Shown here: positions 44,093 to 52,194 of the stretch, piece by piece
Layout: every line of letters starts with the position of its first letter
How positions within the stretch are numbered: the first letter of the stretch is position 1
Assembly: GCA_024347015.1 (NCBI GenBank)
Contig: AP024890.1
Coordinates: 186,001 to 250,000 of the forward strand
Source: Vibrio pectenicida
GTDB taxonomy: Bacteria; Pseudomonadota; Gammaproteobacteria; Enterobacterales; Vibrionaceae
Length of the DNA: 64,000 nt
Reading direction: 5' to 3'
Notes under the pieces: model-generated
What the model saw: the letters and a program-made list of their open reading frames with translations, nothing else
Told to the model about the DNA's origin: nothing
Database searches by the model: none
Program-made: the position numbers and the translations under genes

Positions 44093-46816
44093 TTATCCTT
44101 GTAGGCTGGATAACATTGTATCCAAGCATTCTAGCGCTTCATCACTGTCATATATTTCAACAGCGTCATTCAAACGGTCAATTTGATCAGCTTTTACATG
44201 TCCTTGTATCATTGCGATTAGATTAGCTATGCTATCCTCTTCAAATTCCCCCAATTCAAGTTGCTCCCTAATCTCTGCACTAAGAGCTATCACAACTTTA
44301 CAGTCAAATTCCTGAGCTTGTACAAGCGACACTTCTGGCTGAAGACCGATTAAAGCAATCGACTCTAGTACTTGCTGTAATGCCGATGAGAGTTCGTTCC
44401 ATGATTCAGAAATATCTTGGTCCTGTAACTTAAAAGCTTGCTCAAAAGTAAAGGCAACTTGAGATAAACGATGCGCGCCTAAAGAGGCAGAAGCTCCCTT
44501 CAAGGTATGGGCTGTAATTTCACCTTGTGAATAGTCTTTATCTGCCCATGAGGTTTTCAAATCGCTGAATGTACTTTGGTTATTTTTCGAAAAGCTATTG
44601 AGAAGTTTGGTGAACAGTATTCTATCATCATTGACTCTGGAGAGCCCTTCTTCAACATCAATACCAGGTAACTCCGGAAATGCCACATTATCTGCAACGT
44701 CATCACTTTGCTGTGGAGATGCAAACTCAAAATTGTCATCTTTGAATTTCGGATCGATCCACTTAAGTAACTTACTGTAAAGCTCACTGGTATCTATCGG
44801 TTTAGCGATATGGTCATTCATACCTGCTTCAGCGCATCGCTCTCGATCCTGTTGCATCGCATTAGCCGTCATAGCAATGATAGGAAGCTCTCTTTGAGTG
44901 GGTTGTTCCCGAAGTACTCTTGCAGCCTCCAAACCATCCATCACTGGCATTTGTAAATCCATTAAGATGATGGCAAACTTCCCATCAAGTGCCTTATCTA
45001 CCCCTTCTTTTCCGTTGTTGGCTACTTCAACATTAAGGCCAACACTTTCAAGGAGCTCTATAGCGATAATTTGGTTAACTTCATTATCCTCCACCAAAAG
45101 TACTGGTGCCCCACGAACTGTAGCAAAACTATCGTATAAGGCTTCACTCTCATTATTCTGACTTGAACTGTCAGAAACCACAGCCTTACCCATAACCTCC
45201 ATAACAGTATCCAGCAGCGCTGAAGCACTAACAGGTTTCACCAAGAAACCATCAATTTTTGCTTCAGACGCTTGGAGAACGACTTCTTCTCTTCCATATG
45301 CGGTCATTAAAATAATTTTCGGGGGGCAATCAAGTGTCTTAATAATTTCAGATGCCTTAATACCATTCATTTCTGGCATTTGCCAGTCCATTAAAACAAG
45401 CTCATAAGGACTGTCCTCAGCCATTGCTTTCTTAACCATATCAATGGCTTCAAATCCATTCACTGCGGTTGATATTTCAAGAGAGTAGGAATTAAGGAGT
45501 TCTTGGTTAATATCGCGGGCGCTTTTATTGTCATCAACGACGAGCGCTTTCATACCTTTGAGCTTTTTCCAATTGTAGACACGCTCTTGCTGGTTCTCGA
45601 TTTCTTTATCAAGAACACCAAACTCAGCGGTAAAGATAAAGCTACTCCCTTCTTGATAAACACTTTCTACCCAGATATCACCATTCATCAGGTGCACCAA
45701 GTTCTGACAAATACTTAGGCCTAAACCAGTACCTCCATATTTACGAGTAGTTGAAGTATCGGCCTGGCTAAACGCACTAAATAGCTTTTGTATCTGTTCT
45801 GGCTTTAAACCTATACCTGTATCTTTGATCTCAAACTTTAATTTAACCCATTCGTTTAACTGCTCACAATTTGTGACTTTAACAATGATATCTCCTTGCT
45901 CAGTAAACTTGATTGCGTTATTGCAAAGGTTAGTGAGTATTTGACCAAGACGTAAAGGATCCCCAACCAACGAGTTGGGCAACTCTGGAGGAGTCGAGAA
46001 AATGACTTCCAATCCCTTTTCTTGTGCTTTTAGGGTAATTATTGTACATAAATCATCAAATACCTTATCAAGTTGAAACGGTATTGACTCCATTTCCATT
46101 TTACCCGCTTCAATTTTAGAGATATCAAGAATGTCATTAATAATGCCCAACAATGCACGACCTGCTGAGTTTATTTTGCTAATGTAATCATGCTGCTTTG
46201 ACGTCAATTGAGTCTTTAAAACAAGTTCACTCAGACCAATAACCGCATTCATCGGGGTACGTATTTCATGGCTCATATTGGCCAAGAAATCACCTTTTGC
46301 CACATCTGCTTCTTTGGTTTTTTCTAAAGATATCTCTAATTCACGCATCAATTCTTGCTGCGAGAGCTGATTAAGCTTATTACGTTGAATATCAACGTGT
46401 TCTTTAGGATAAAAGTTAGGATTGGGAAAACGTTTAAATGCCGTCAGCTTGTGTGAATGGTTACTCGCCGTCTCGACCGTAAAATAATCAAAAATGTAAT
46501 CGTAATTCATTGACGTAACAGAACCGACTGCACTGTTAAGCTCAAGTTCAATTCCCCAGAGGTCAGCATTGCGAGAAAAAAAAAGTGCAACATTAAAACT
46601 GTCACAAGTGGATAAAAAGTTGTGACAAACTTCCGAAACAGCAGTCGCCAATCGCACTGAATTTACCCTAGAAAACTGACAGTCTAGCGCAAGCCTTTTT
46701 ACCTTATTTCTAAAATCAACAATAGATGGGCTATCTTCAATGCTGTATTCAGCAAGCTTAATGCTGCCTTCCTTAGACGCTTGCTCCATTTCTTTTATGA
46801 CGGTTTCGAGATTCAT
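44093..46816 (-). CDS. Hybrid histidine kinase with RsbT-like N-terminus, two receivers and HPt
   Basis: 907 residues from the ATG at 46816; a TTG 21 bases upstream would overlap the rsbX-like stop. N-terminus (about 1-120) contains an anti-sigma-type N-box region, R-L-A-T-A-V-S-E-V-C-H-N-F, but no G-boxes, so it is a degenerate RsbT/RsbW-like domain. Coiled coil, HisKA with H183 (MSHEIRTPMNAVIG), HATPase_c (NLCNNAIKFT, DTGIGL, GTGLGLSI), receiver 1 (LVDDNKSARD/MDWQMPEMNG), receiver 2 (VEDNEVNQ/MDLQMPVMDG) and HPt (AHTLKGASASLG). No membrane helix: a cytoplasmic relay. It probably takes input from the stressosome and passes it to the HD-GYP regulator. Confidence 0.9.
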   Translation of the reverse strand: MNLETVIKEMEQASKEGSIKLAEYSIEDSPSIVDFRNKVKRLALDCQFSRVNSVRLATAVSEVCHNFLSTCDSFNVALFFSRNADLWGIELELNSAVGSVTSMNYDYIFDYFTVETASNHSHKLTAFKRFPNPNFYPKEHVDIQRNKLNQLSQQELMRELEISLEKTKEADVAKGDFLANMSHEIRTPMNAVIGLSELVLKTQLTSKQHDYISKINSAGRALLGIINDILDISKIEAGKMEMESIPFQLDKVFDDLCTIITLKAQEKGLEVIFSTPPELPNSLVGDPLRLGQILTNLCNNAIKFTEQGDIIVKVTNCEQLNEWVKLKFEIKDTGIGLKPEQIQKLFSAFSQADTSTTRKYGGTGLGLSICQNLVHLMNGDIWVESVYQEGSSFIFTAEFGVLDKEIENQQERVYNWKKLKGMKALVVDDNKSARDINQELLNSYSLEISTAVNGFEAIDMVKKAMAEDSPYELVLMDWQMPEMNGIKASEIIKTLDCPPKIILMTAYGREEVVLQASEAKIDGFLVKPVSASALLDTVMEVMGKAVVSDSSSQNNESEALYDSFATVRGAPVLLVEDNEVNQIIAIELLESVGLNVEVANNGKEGVDKALDGKFAIILMDLQMPVMDGLEAARVLREQPTQRELPIIAMTANAMQQDRERCAEAGMNDHIAKPIDTSELYSKLLKWIDPKFKDDNFEFASPQQSDDVADNVAFPELPGIDVEEGLSRVNDDRILFTKLLNSFSKNNQSTFSDLKTSWADKDYSQGEITAHTLKGASASLGAHRLSQVAFTFEQAFKLQDQDISESWNELSSALQQVLESIALIGLQPEVSLVQAQEFDCKVVIALSAEIREQLELGEFEEDSIANLIAMIQGHVKADQIDRLNDAVEIYDSDEALECLDTMLSSLQG

Positions 46817-46833
46817 AGTCCATGTCCGAGTTC

Positions 46834-47424
46834 TCAATTAACTCGGATGACTAGGCAAGTTGCATCATCTGATGCTTTTGCAAATTTCCGAGTAATATTT
46901 TGGGCGATAGTTTCAGCATTATCAGTATAGATGCTCGGGTAATCTTTTGGATCAAAATTACTCATGATTCCATCAGAATAAAGGATCAATATTTCTCCAG
47001 GTACAAGTTGAACTGTATTTTTGACTGGTGTCCGTATTTGATAACCAAGTACACCTTGCTGGCAGATAAACCTTTGAACTTCCTTACCAACTTTGCACAT
47101 GAATATATTGCCAATACCCACGTAATCAAAACGCAATGAATTTATATCTAAATTAGCAATAATGGCAACGCCACCATTCGTGCTGCGCAAATTGTTGTGT
47201 AATTGTTCCATTAGCACGGGCAGATCTGTCTGGTACGATTGTTTCAAAAAGCTTCTTGTTGTACTGGCAATACTATGAGCACTTTTCCCATGACCAGCAC
47301 CATCGAACAAGCTAATAAAATAGTCATTTCCATTCTGCTGATAAAAAGCATCATCCCCATTGACTTCTTCAAGTGGTTTTTCACCTATCGCTATCTCAAT
47401 TTTTTCAGCCATTATCTGCGCCAT
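46834..47424 (-). CDS. rsbX: RsbX-like PP2C/SpoIIE-family serine/threonine phosphatase
   Basis: 196 residues. SpoIIE-type PP2C fold: NGDDAFYQQ, SLFDGAGHGKSAHSIA (metal-binding DGxGHG), GGVAIIANLDINS, ILILYSDGIMSNF and DDATCLVI. In Bacillus RsbX resets the stressosome by dephosphorylating RsbR and RsbS. Start ambiguous between ATGs at 47424 and 47412; the first overlaps the rsbT stop. Fourth gene of the stressosome operon. Confidence 0.86.
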   Translation of the reverse strand: MAQIMAEKIEIAIGEKPLEEVNGDDAFYQQNGNDYFISLFDGAGHGKSAHSIASTTRSFLKQSYQTDLPVLMEQLHNNLRSTNGGVAIIANLDINSLRFDYVGIGNIFMCKVGKEVQRFICQQGVLGYQIRTPVKNTVQLVPGEILILYSDGIMSNFDPKDYPSIYTDNAETIAQNITRKFAKASDDATCLVIRVN

Positions 47425-47813
47425 TTCCTTACCGTCACTTCAGTGCCAACACCAATTTCTGTTTCTATTTGCAGTGAATCCATTAATCTCTGAGTGCCCG
47501 GTAAGCCAACCCCCATAGTACCGTGTGTACTGTAATTATCACTCAACGCTTTTTGCACATCATGTATACCGCCACCACTATCTTTGGCAACGATTTCAAC
47601 TCCAGTTCTGGTCTCATCTTCTAGATATTTTAAATACAACACTCCATGACCAGCATGATTAAGAATATTACGTGTCAGCTCACTAACTGCTATTGAAATC
47701 ATGTATTGATCGACTGTCGAAAACCCAAGTTTTAGAGCAAACTTTTTCGCGTCTAAGCTAGCGTATCCAACGTCAGAGTCAGTCGCTATGTCTATTTTAA
47801 TAATATTATCCAC
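47412..47813 (-). CDS. rsbT: Stressosome kinase RsbT-like protein
   Basis: 133 residues. GHKL ATPase: N-box SIAVSELTRNILNHA, G1 DSGGGI, G2 GTMGVGLPGTQRLMD. In Bacillus RsbT phosphorylates RsbS and RsbR and then switches partner to start the downstream response. It is followed here by the rsbX-like gene (overlap) and the hybrid kinase, not by RsbU or a sigma factor, so the output must differ from the Gram-positive one. Confidence 0.88.
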   Translation of the reverse strand: MDNIIKIDIATDSDVGYASLDAKKFALKLGFSTVDQYMISIAVSELTRNILNHAGHGVLYLKYLEDETRTGVEIVAKDSGGGIHDVQKALSDNYSTHGTMGVGLPGTQRLMDSLQIETEIGVGTEVTVRKWRR

Positions 47814-47871
47814 TCCTGAGCCAACCTCCGATTCAGAAATAAAAGGGACTCACTCTACATTCTTAATAGTT

Positions 47872-48249
47872 TTATTTCTGATAATTGAGTAGGTAATCTA
47901 AAGCCTCCTCCATATTCCTTTTAGTCTTTAGATTGCTGGTATCCATATTGGAATCTATCATCGAAGCAATAATACCAGGACTTAAGCCAGTTACTGCGGT
48001 ATGAGAGCCCATAACTTGAATCATATTGGCCGATTTGGTGAAAACATCCCACAGAGAGCTATCAACAATATCTACCCCAGAAAAATCAATAATCACACCA
48101 GCCACATGACGAGAACCTAGTGTATCCAAAATAACTTCTTGAACTCTTTTAGCATCCTCAATAGACAATTCATCTTGTATAGGGACAATCAAGCAACGAC
48201 TCATGTTATGAGTCACCACTTTGATCATGTTTTCTGCGGTGCTACTCAT
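47872..48249 (-). CDS. rsbS: Stressosome STAS-domain protein RsbS-like
   Basis: 125 residues from the ATG at 48249, AGGA eight bases upstream; a longer reading from 48273 lacks a site. One STAS domain: CLIVPIQDELSIEDAKRVQE, IIDFSGVDIVDSSLWDVF, HTAVTGLSPGIIASMID. The VDSS segment holds the Ser corresponding to the RsbS phosphorylation site. Forms the mixed stressosome core with RsbR. The ATG overlaps the rsbR stop. Confidence 0.86.
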   Translation of the reverse strand: MSSTAENMIKVVTHNMSRCLIVPIQDELSIEDAKRVQEVILDTLGSRHVAGVIIDFSGVDIVDSSLWDVFTKSANMIQVMGSHTAVTGLSPGIIASMIDSNMDTSNLKTKRNMEEALDYLLNYQK

Positions 48250-49813
48250 GCCATGATTCCTGATGTTCATCACTTTGGATCAGTGTATAACCGGCAATTT
48301 TGAACGAGTTGTTAACTCCCTCTTTTAGGGTAGACTGAGTGACAACATCATTTAACTCAATGCCAAGATTAACTATCGCTTGAGCAACCACGGGAGAAAT
48401 ACCTGTCACTATACAAACACATCCCATAAGCCGCGTTGCTTTAGCAACCTTCAAAAGGTGATTTGCTACAGCACTGTCTACTGTAGGGACACCTTGTATA
48501 TCTATCACTATCACCCGCGCTTCATAGTCGATAACTTTTTGTAATACGGCTTCCATAATCATCTGGATCCGGTTTGAATCAATTAAGCCAATCACTGGTA
48601 ACATCAATACTTTATCCCATAGCTGCATCACTGGAGTCGACATCTCCATTATCATCGATGCCTGCTTAGCTCGTTCTTCAGACATTTTTTTTCTATCAGT
48701 AATATCTGAAGCCACTTTGAGTACTTTGTATGGCTCACCTTTGAGATCTAACACTGGATTATAAGTTGCTTGAATAAAGACCTCGCGGCCATTTTTGGCA
48801 ATACGTTTAAATTCTCCTGAAATAAACTGGCCTGCGCCGAGTTCACGCCAAAATTCTCTGTATTGCTCTGTTTCACTGTATTCTCGCTCACAAAATAGCC
48901 TATGGTGCTTACCTTGAATTTCTGCAAGGTTGTATCCCATAAGATCCAAAAAGTTTTGGTTGGCGGAAATAATGGTCCCGTCGAGATTAAATTCTATTGT
49001 GCCAAGCGATTTATCAATAGCATCAGCTTTAGCCTGCGCTTCATTACTAACCGTTTTATATTCTGTGATGTCTGAGGCAACCTTCAGTACTTTAACTAAC
49101 TTGCCCTGCTCGTTGAATACAGGATTGTACGTTGCTTGAATAAATACTGTTTCTCCATCTTTGGTAACACGAATATATTCACCGGAACTAAATTCACCTT
49201 TGCCAAGGCTATCCCAGAATTGGCTGTACTCCACACTCTGTCGGTATTGATCTTCACAAAAAATCCTATGATGCTTTCCTTTGATTTCATCAAGAGAATA
49301 ATGCATTAAATCGAGAAAATTTTGATTGGCCGTGATAATGGTACCGTCTAAATTAAATTCAATGGTAGCTAATGATTTGTTTATAGCTTCAGTATGAGCT
49401 TTTGCCTTTAGACTGATAAGTTTGTTCTCAGTAATATCTGTCGCTACCTTGATTACTCGAATGGGCTTACCATTGCCATCAAATACAGGGTTGTAAGTCG
49501 CTTGAAGGTAAATTTCATTACCACTTTTGGTCACTCGTTTGTACTCACCAGAATCAAATTCACCAGCACCTAAATTATTCCAAAAATCTTTATAAGCACG
49601 ACTTCGAGCATAGGTTGGTTGAACAAAAATCCTATGATGCTTTCCTTTGATTTCATCAAGCGTGTAACCAACAACATTTAGGAAGTTCTGATTCGCGTTA
49701 AAGATGGTCCCATCGAGCTCAAATTCTATTACTCCCTGAGACCTGTGAATTGCGTTGTACACGCTCTCGTATAATGCTGACTCATTATCAAAACCTTTGT
49801 TTGTTTTCTTCAT
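48242..49813 (-). CDS. rsbR: Stressosome sensor RsbR-like protein with three PAS domains and STAS
   Basis: 523 residues from the ATG at 49813, with AAGGAG upstream; an upstream in-frame start gives a hydrophobic-looking N-terminus without a site. Three nearly repeated BdlA/Aer2-type PAS domains (about 27-128, 148-250, 270-372), each with EF-LDGTI-NANQNFL, IKGKHHRIF and a QATYNPV...VATDIT ending. The STAS domain (about 395-510) holds IDIQGVPTVDSAVANHLLKVA and VTGISPVVAQAIVNLGI. Compared with Bacillus RsbRA, the VDT site is VDS and the second phospho-Thr region (AQT) is AQA. The N-terminal turret is thus three PAS units, unlike the globin-like domain of Bacillus RsbRA. First gene of the operon. 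Confidence 0.88.
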   Translation of the reverse strand: MKKTNKGFDNESALYESVYNAIHRSQGVIEFELDGTIFNANQNFLNVVGYTLDEIKGKHHRIFVQPTYARSRAYKDFWNNLGAGEFDSGEYKRVTKSGNEIYLQATYNPVFDGNGKPIRVIKVATDITENKLISLKAKAHTEAINKSLATIEFNLDGTIITANQNFLDLMHYSLDEIKGKHHRIFCEDQYRQSVEYSQFWDSLGKGEFSSGEYIRVTKDGETVFIQATYNPVFNEQGKLVKVLKVASDITEYKTVSNEAQAKADAIDKSLGTIEFNLDGTIISANQNFLDLMGYNLAEIQGKHHRLFCEREYSETEQYREFWRELGAGQFISGEFKRIAKNGREVFIQATYNPVLDLKGEPYKVLKVASDITDRKKMSEERAKQASMIMEMSTPVMQLWDKVLMLPVIGLIDSNRIQMIMEAVLQKVIDYEARVIVIDIQGVPTVDSAVANHLLKVAKATRLMGCVCIVTGISPVVAQAIVNLGIELNDVVTQSTLKEGVNNSFKIAGYTLIQSDEHQESWHE

Positions 49814-50089
49814 GACCACTCCTTGGATTGATTTCACCCAACAAAAATACCTAAACAACTCGATGGTAATAATCAATCAACTATAGAAGAAGGTCGCAAA
49901 AACAGCCCACCTAAAATCTAATCATCAGTAAATAAAAATAAATATCTTCGCGCATTACTTAGTGCACAAATTACAACTTTTCTTTTGTTTAAGTACTTGA
50001 TACACCAATAAGTTACTACTGTATTTTGGCAAAATTGACTATTCTTAAAGTAAACCAGTGCGATGCGAAAGAATAATAGGAATAATTCA

Positions 50090-51481
50090 ATGGCTCAGGA
50101 TAACTACAACAAGCTTTCTGACGGTGAACTTGAGTATGTGGATGATAAAACTGCCGCGCTATTATTAAATACTCCCAGTAGTGCACGTATAATGCTTTGG
50201 GTGATGGTACTCTTTTTAATCCTAGCGGCAGTCTGGGCTTCATGGGCAAAAATAGATAAAGTTACTGTTGGAGAAGGCAAAGTGGTCCCCTCTTCTCAAG
50301 TACAAATAGTGCAAAACCTTGAGGGGGGACTTGTTAAGGAAATCTTAGTTCGTGAAGGTCAATCAGTTCAAAAAGGCCAGCAACTACTTTTAATTGATGA
50401 CACGCGTTTTCGGTCCGACTTTCGCGAACGTGAACAACAAATAGCTAACCTAACCGCAAGCGTTTTACAGTTGTCTGCTTCCATGACCAGCGTCACCGTC
50501 AATGAAAAAAATGACCAAAAATCTTGGAAAAAAAGAGTCGAAATCAACTTCAACAAGCTAGCCTTCCCTCCTTCTTTGGCTGAAAGACAACCGCGGCTGG
50601 TCGCCAGACAACGCGCCGAGTACCAACAAGACCTTAATAATTTAAGTAATCGTCTCTCAGTGATTGACCAGCAAGTAAAACAAAAACAACAAGACTTGGT
50701 TGAAATCCAAGCTCGTGTGGAAAACTTACGTGATAGTTATAACTTTGCCCGCAAAGAGCTTGAAATAACTCAACCGCTCGCAGACGAAGGGGTAGTACCG
50801 CAAATAGAACTATTGAAATTACAAAGACAGGTTAATGACACACAAAGAGAAATGACCTCAAGTGAACTTAAAATACCAGTATTAAAGTCGGCCATTCAAG
50901 AGGCCATGCTAAATCGTATTGATGCTGCCCAGAAATTTCGCTCAGAGCAACAGGAAAAGCTCAACCAAGCTCAGGATAAACTCTCTTCACTTACTGAATC
51001 CAGTGTAGGCTTAGAAGATAGAGTAAACCGAACCATCGTCATTTCACCCGTGATGGGAACCGTTAAAACACTCAATGTTAATACCGTAGGTGGCGTAATA
51101 CAGCCAGGTATGGATATAGTAGAAATAGTGCCTAGCGAAGACACTCTGCTCGTTGAAGCAAAAATTGCCCCACAGGACATTGCTTTTTTGCGGCCAAACT
51201 TAAATGCCATTGTTAAATTTAGTGCTTACGACTTTACTAAATATGGTGGACTAGAAGGCAGTCTCGAACACATTAGTGCTGATACCACAACAGATGAAGA
51301 AGGAAATAGCTTTTATCTTGTAAGAGTAAGGACCAAAGAAACTAGTCTTAACAATGATGCATTGTTACCCATCATACCTGGTATGACAGCATCAGTGGAT
51401 ATAATTACAGGCAAGAGAACGGTTATGGAATATTTACTTAAGCCGATTCTCGGTGCCAAAAATAACGCATTAAAGGAATAA
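50090..51481 (+). CDS. lapC: Type I secretion membrane-fusion protein LapC-like (HlyD family)
   Basis: 463 residues from the ATG at 50090 with AGGA eight bases upstream; the ATG at 50063 has none. One membrane helix (about 34-56), biotinyl-lipoyl-like parts flanking a long coiled coil (about 120-300, including KQKQQDLVEIQARVENL) and ISPVMGTVKTLNVNTVGGVI, typical of HlyD/LapC. It bridges the LapB ABC exporter to an outer-membrane channel for adhesin export. First of lapC-lapG-lapD-lapB, divergent from the stressosome. Confidence 0.85.
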   Translation: MAQDNYNKLSDGELEYVDDKTAALLLNTPSSARIMLWVMVLFLILAAVWASWAKIDKVTVGEGKVVPSSQVQIVQNLEGGLVKEILVREGQSVQKGQQLLLIDDTRFRSDFREREQQIANLTASVLQLSASMTSVTVNEKNDQKSWKKRVEINFNKLAFPPSLAERQPRLVARQRAEYQQDLNNLSNRLSVIDQQVKQKQQDLVEIQARVENLRDSYNFARKELEITQPLADEGVVPQIELLKLQRQVNDTQREMTSSELKIPVLKSAIQEAMLNRIDAAQKFRSEQQEKLNQAQDKLSSLTESSVGLEDRVNRTIVISPVMGTVKTLNVNTVGGVIQPGMDIVEIVPSEDTLLVEAKIAPQDIAFLRPNLNAIVKFSAYDFTKYGGLEGSLEHISADTTTDEEGNSFYLVRVRTKETSLNNDALLPIIPGMTASVDIITGKRTVMEYLLKPILGAKNNALKE

Positions 51482-51483
51482 AT

Positions 51484-51522
51484 ATGCTCAATACTCGACT
51501 CAAACATTCGTCTAAAATGTAG
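51484..51522 (+). CDS. Possible 12-residue leader peptide between lapC and lapG
   Basis: ATG CTC AAT ACT CGA ... ATG TAG (MLNTRLKHSSKM) starts three bases after the lapC stop, with an AAGGA site in the last lapC codons, and ends five bases before the lapG ATG, which has no ribosome site of its own. Reading through it could deliver ribosomes to lapG. Small size makes it tentative. Confidence 0.35.
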   Translation: MLNTRLKHSSKM

Positions 51523-51526
51523 CGCA

Positions 51527-52189
51527 ATGAAGTTCTGGCTTTCTATCCTCGTGATAATTTTAGTTTCAACGGCTTCAAAAGCACTCAACACCCAAGAGCA
51601 GCGTTGGGTAGAAGCAGTTCGCAAAACTTATGGAGAGCGAGCAGGAAAGAGGGTAGAAACTTGGCGTCGAGAAATGGTGCAATTTAAAGCAATTTCAGAA
51701 AAAGAAAAGTTGGTCAAAGTAAACCGTTTCTTCAATCAACTAAACTTCGTTAATGACGATCGCCTCTGGGGCAAAAAGGATTATTGGGCCACACCACTTG
51801 AATTTCTTGGCAGTAATGGTGGAGATTGTGAAGATTTTACGATTGCAAAATATTTTTCATTACTTGAGCTTGGGGTCTCGGACAGAAAGCTGAGGCTGGT
51901 TTACGTTAAAGCAATCTCATTAAACCAGTTCCATATGGTATTAGCTTACTACTCGAAACCAAGCGCAGAACCCATTTTGCTCGATAATATTGACCCACAA
52001 ATAAAAAGAGCCTCAAAACGCAGAGATTTATTACCAATTTACAGCTTCAATGGTAAAAACTTGTGGCTAATGAAGTCGAAAAAAGGACAGCTGGCAGGGA
52101 AGTCATCAAGACTTAGTTTATGGAATGATCTCAGAGCCAGAGAAAAATCACTCAAATTGAATAAACCAATTTTAAATTACGATGAGTAA
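51527..52189 (+). CDS. lapG: LapG-like periplasmic cysteine protease (BTLCP family)
   Basis: 220 residues. Signal peptide (about 1-19), then the bacterial transglutaminase-like cysteine proteinase fold with catalytic C101 (GGDCEDFTIAK), H136 (NQFHMVLA) and D153 (LLDNID). The spacing matches LapG of Pseudomonas. LapG cuts the N-terminus of a surface adhesin when c-di-GMP falls; LapD holds it back when c-di-GMP is high. No ribosome site of its own, see the short frame upstream. Confidence 0.9.
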   Translation: MKFWLSILVIILVSTASKALNTQEQRWVEAVRKTYGERAGKRVETWRREMVQFKAISEKEKLVKVNRFFNQLNFVNDDRLWGKKDYWATPLEFLGSNGGDCEDFTIAKYFSLLELGVSDRKLRLVYVKAISLNQFHMVLAYYSKPSAEPILLDNIDPQIKRASKRRDLLPIYSFNGKNLWLMKSKKGQLAGKSSRLSLWNDLRAREKSLKLNKPILNYDE

Positions 52190-52194
52190 GCAAT

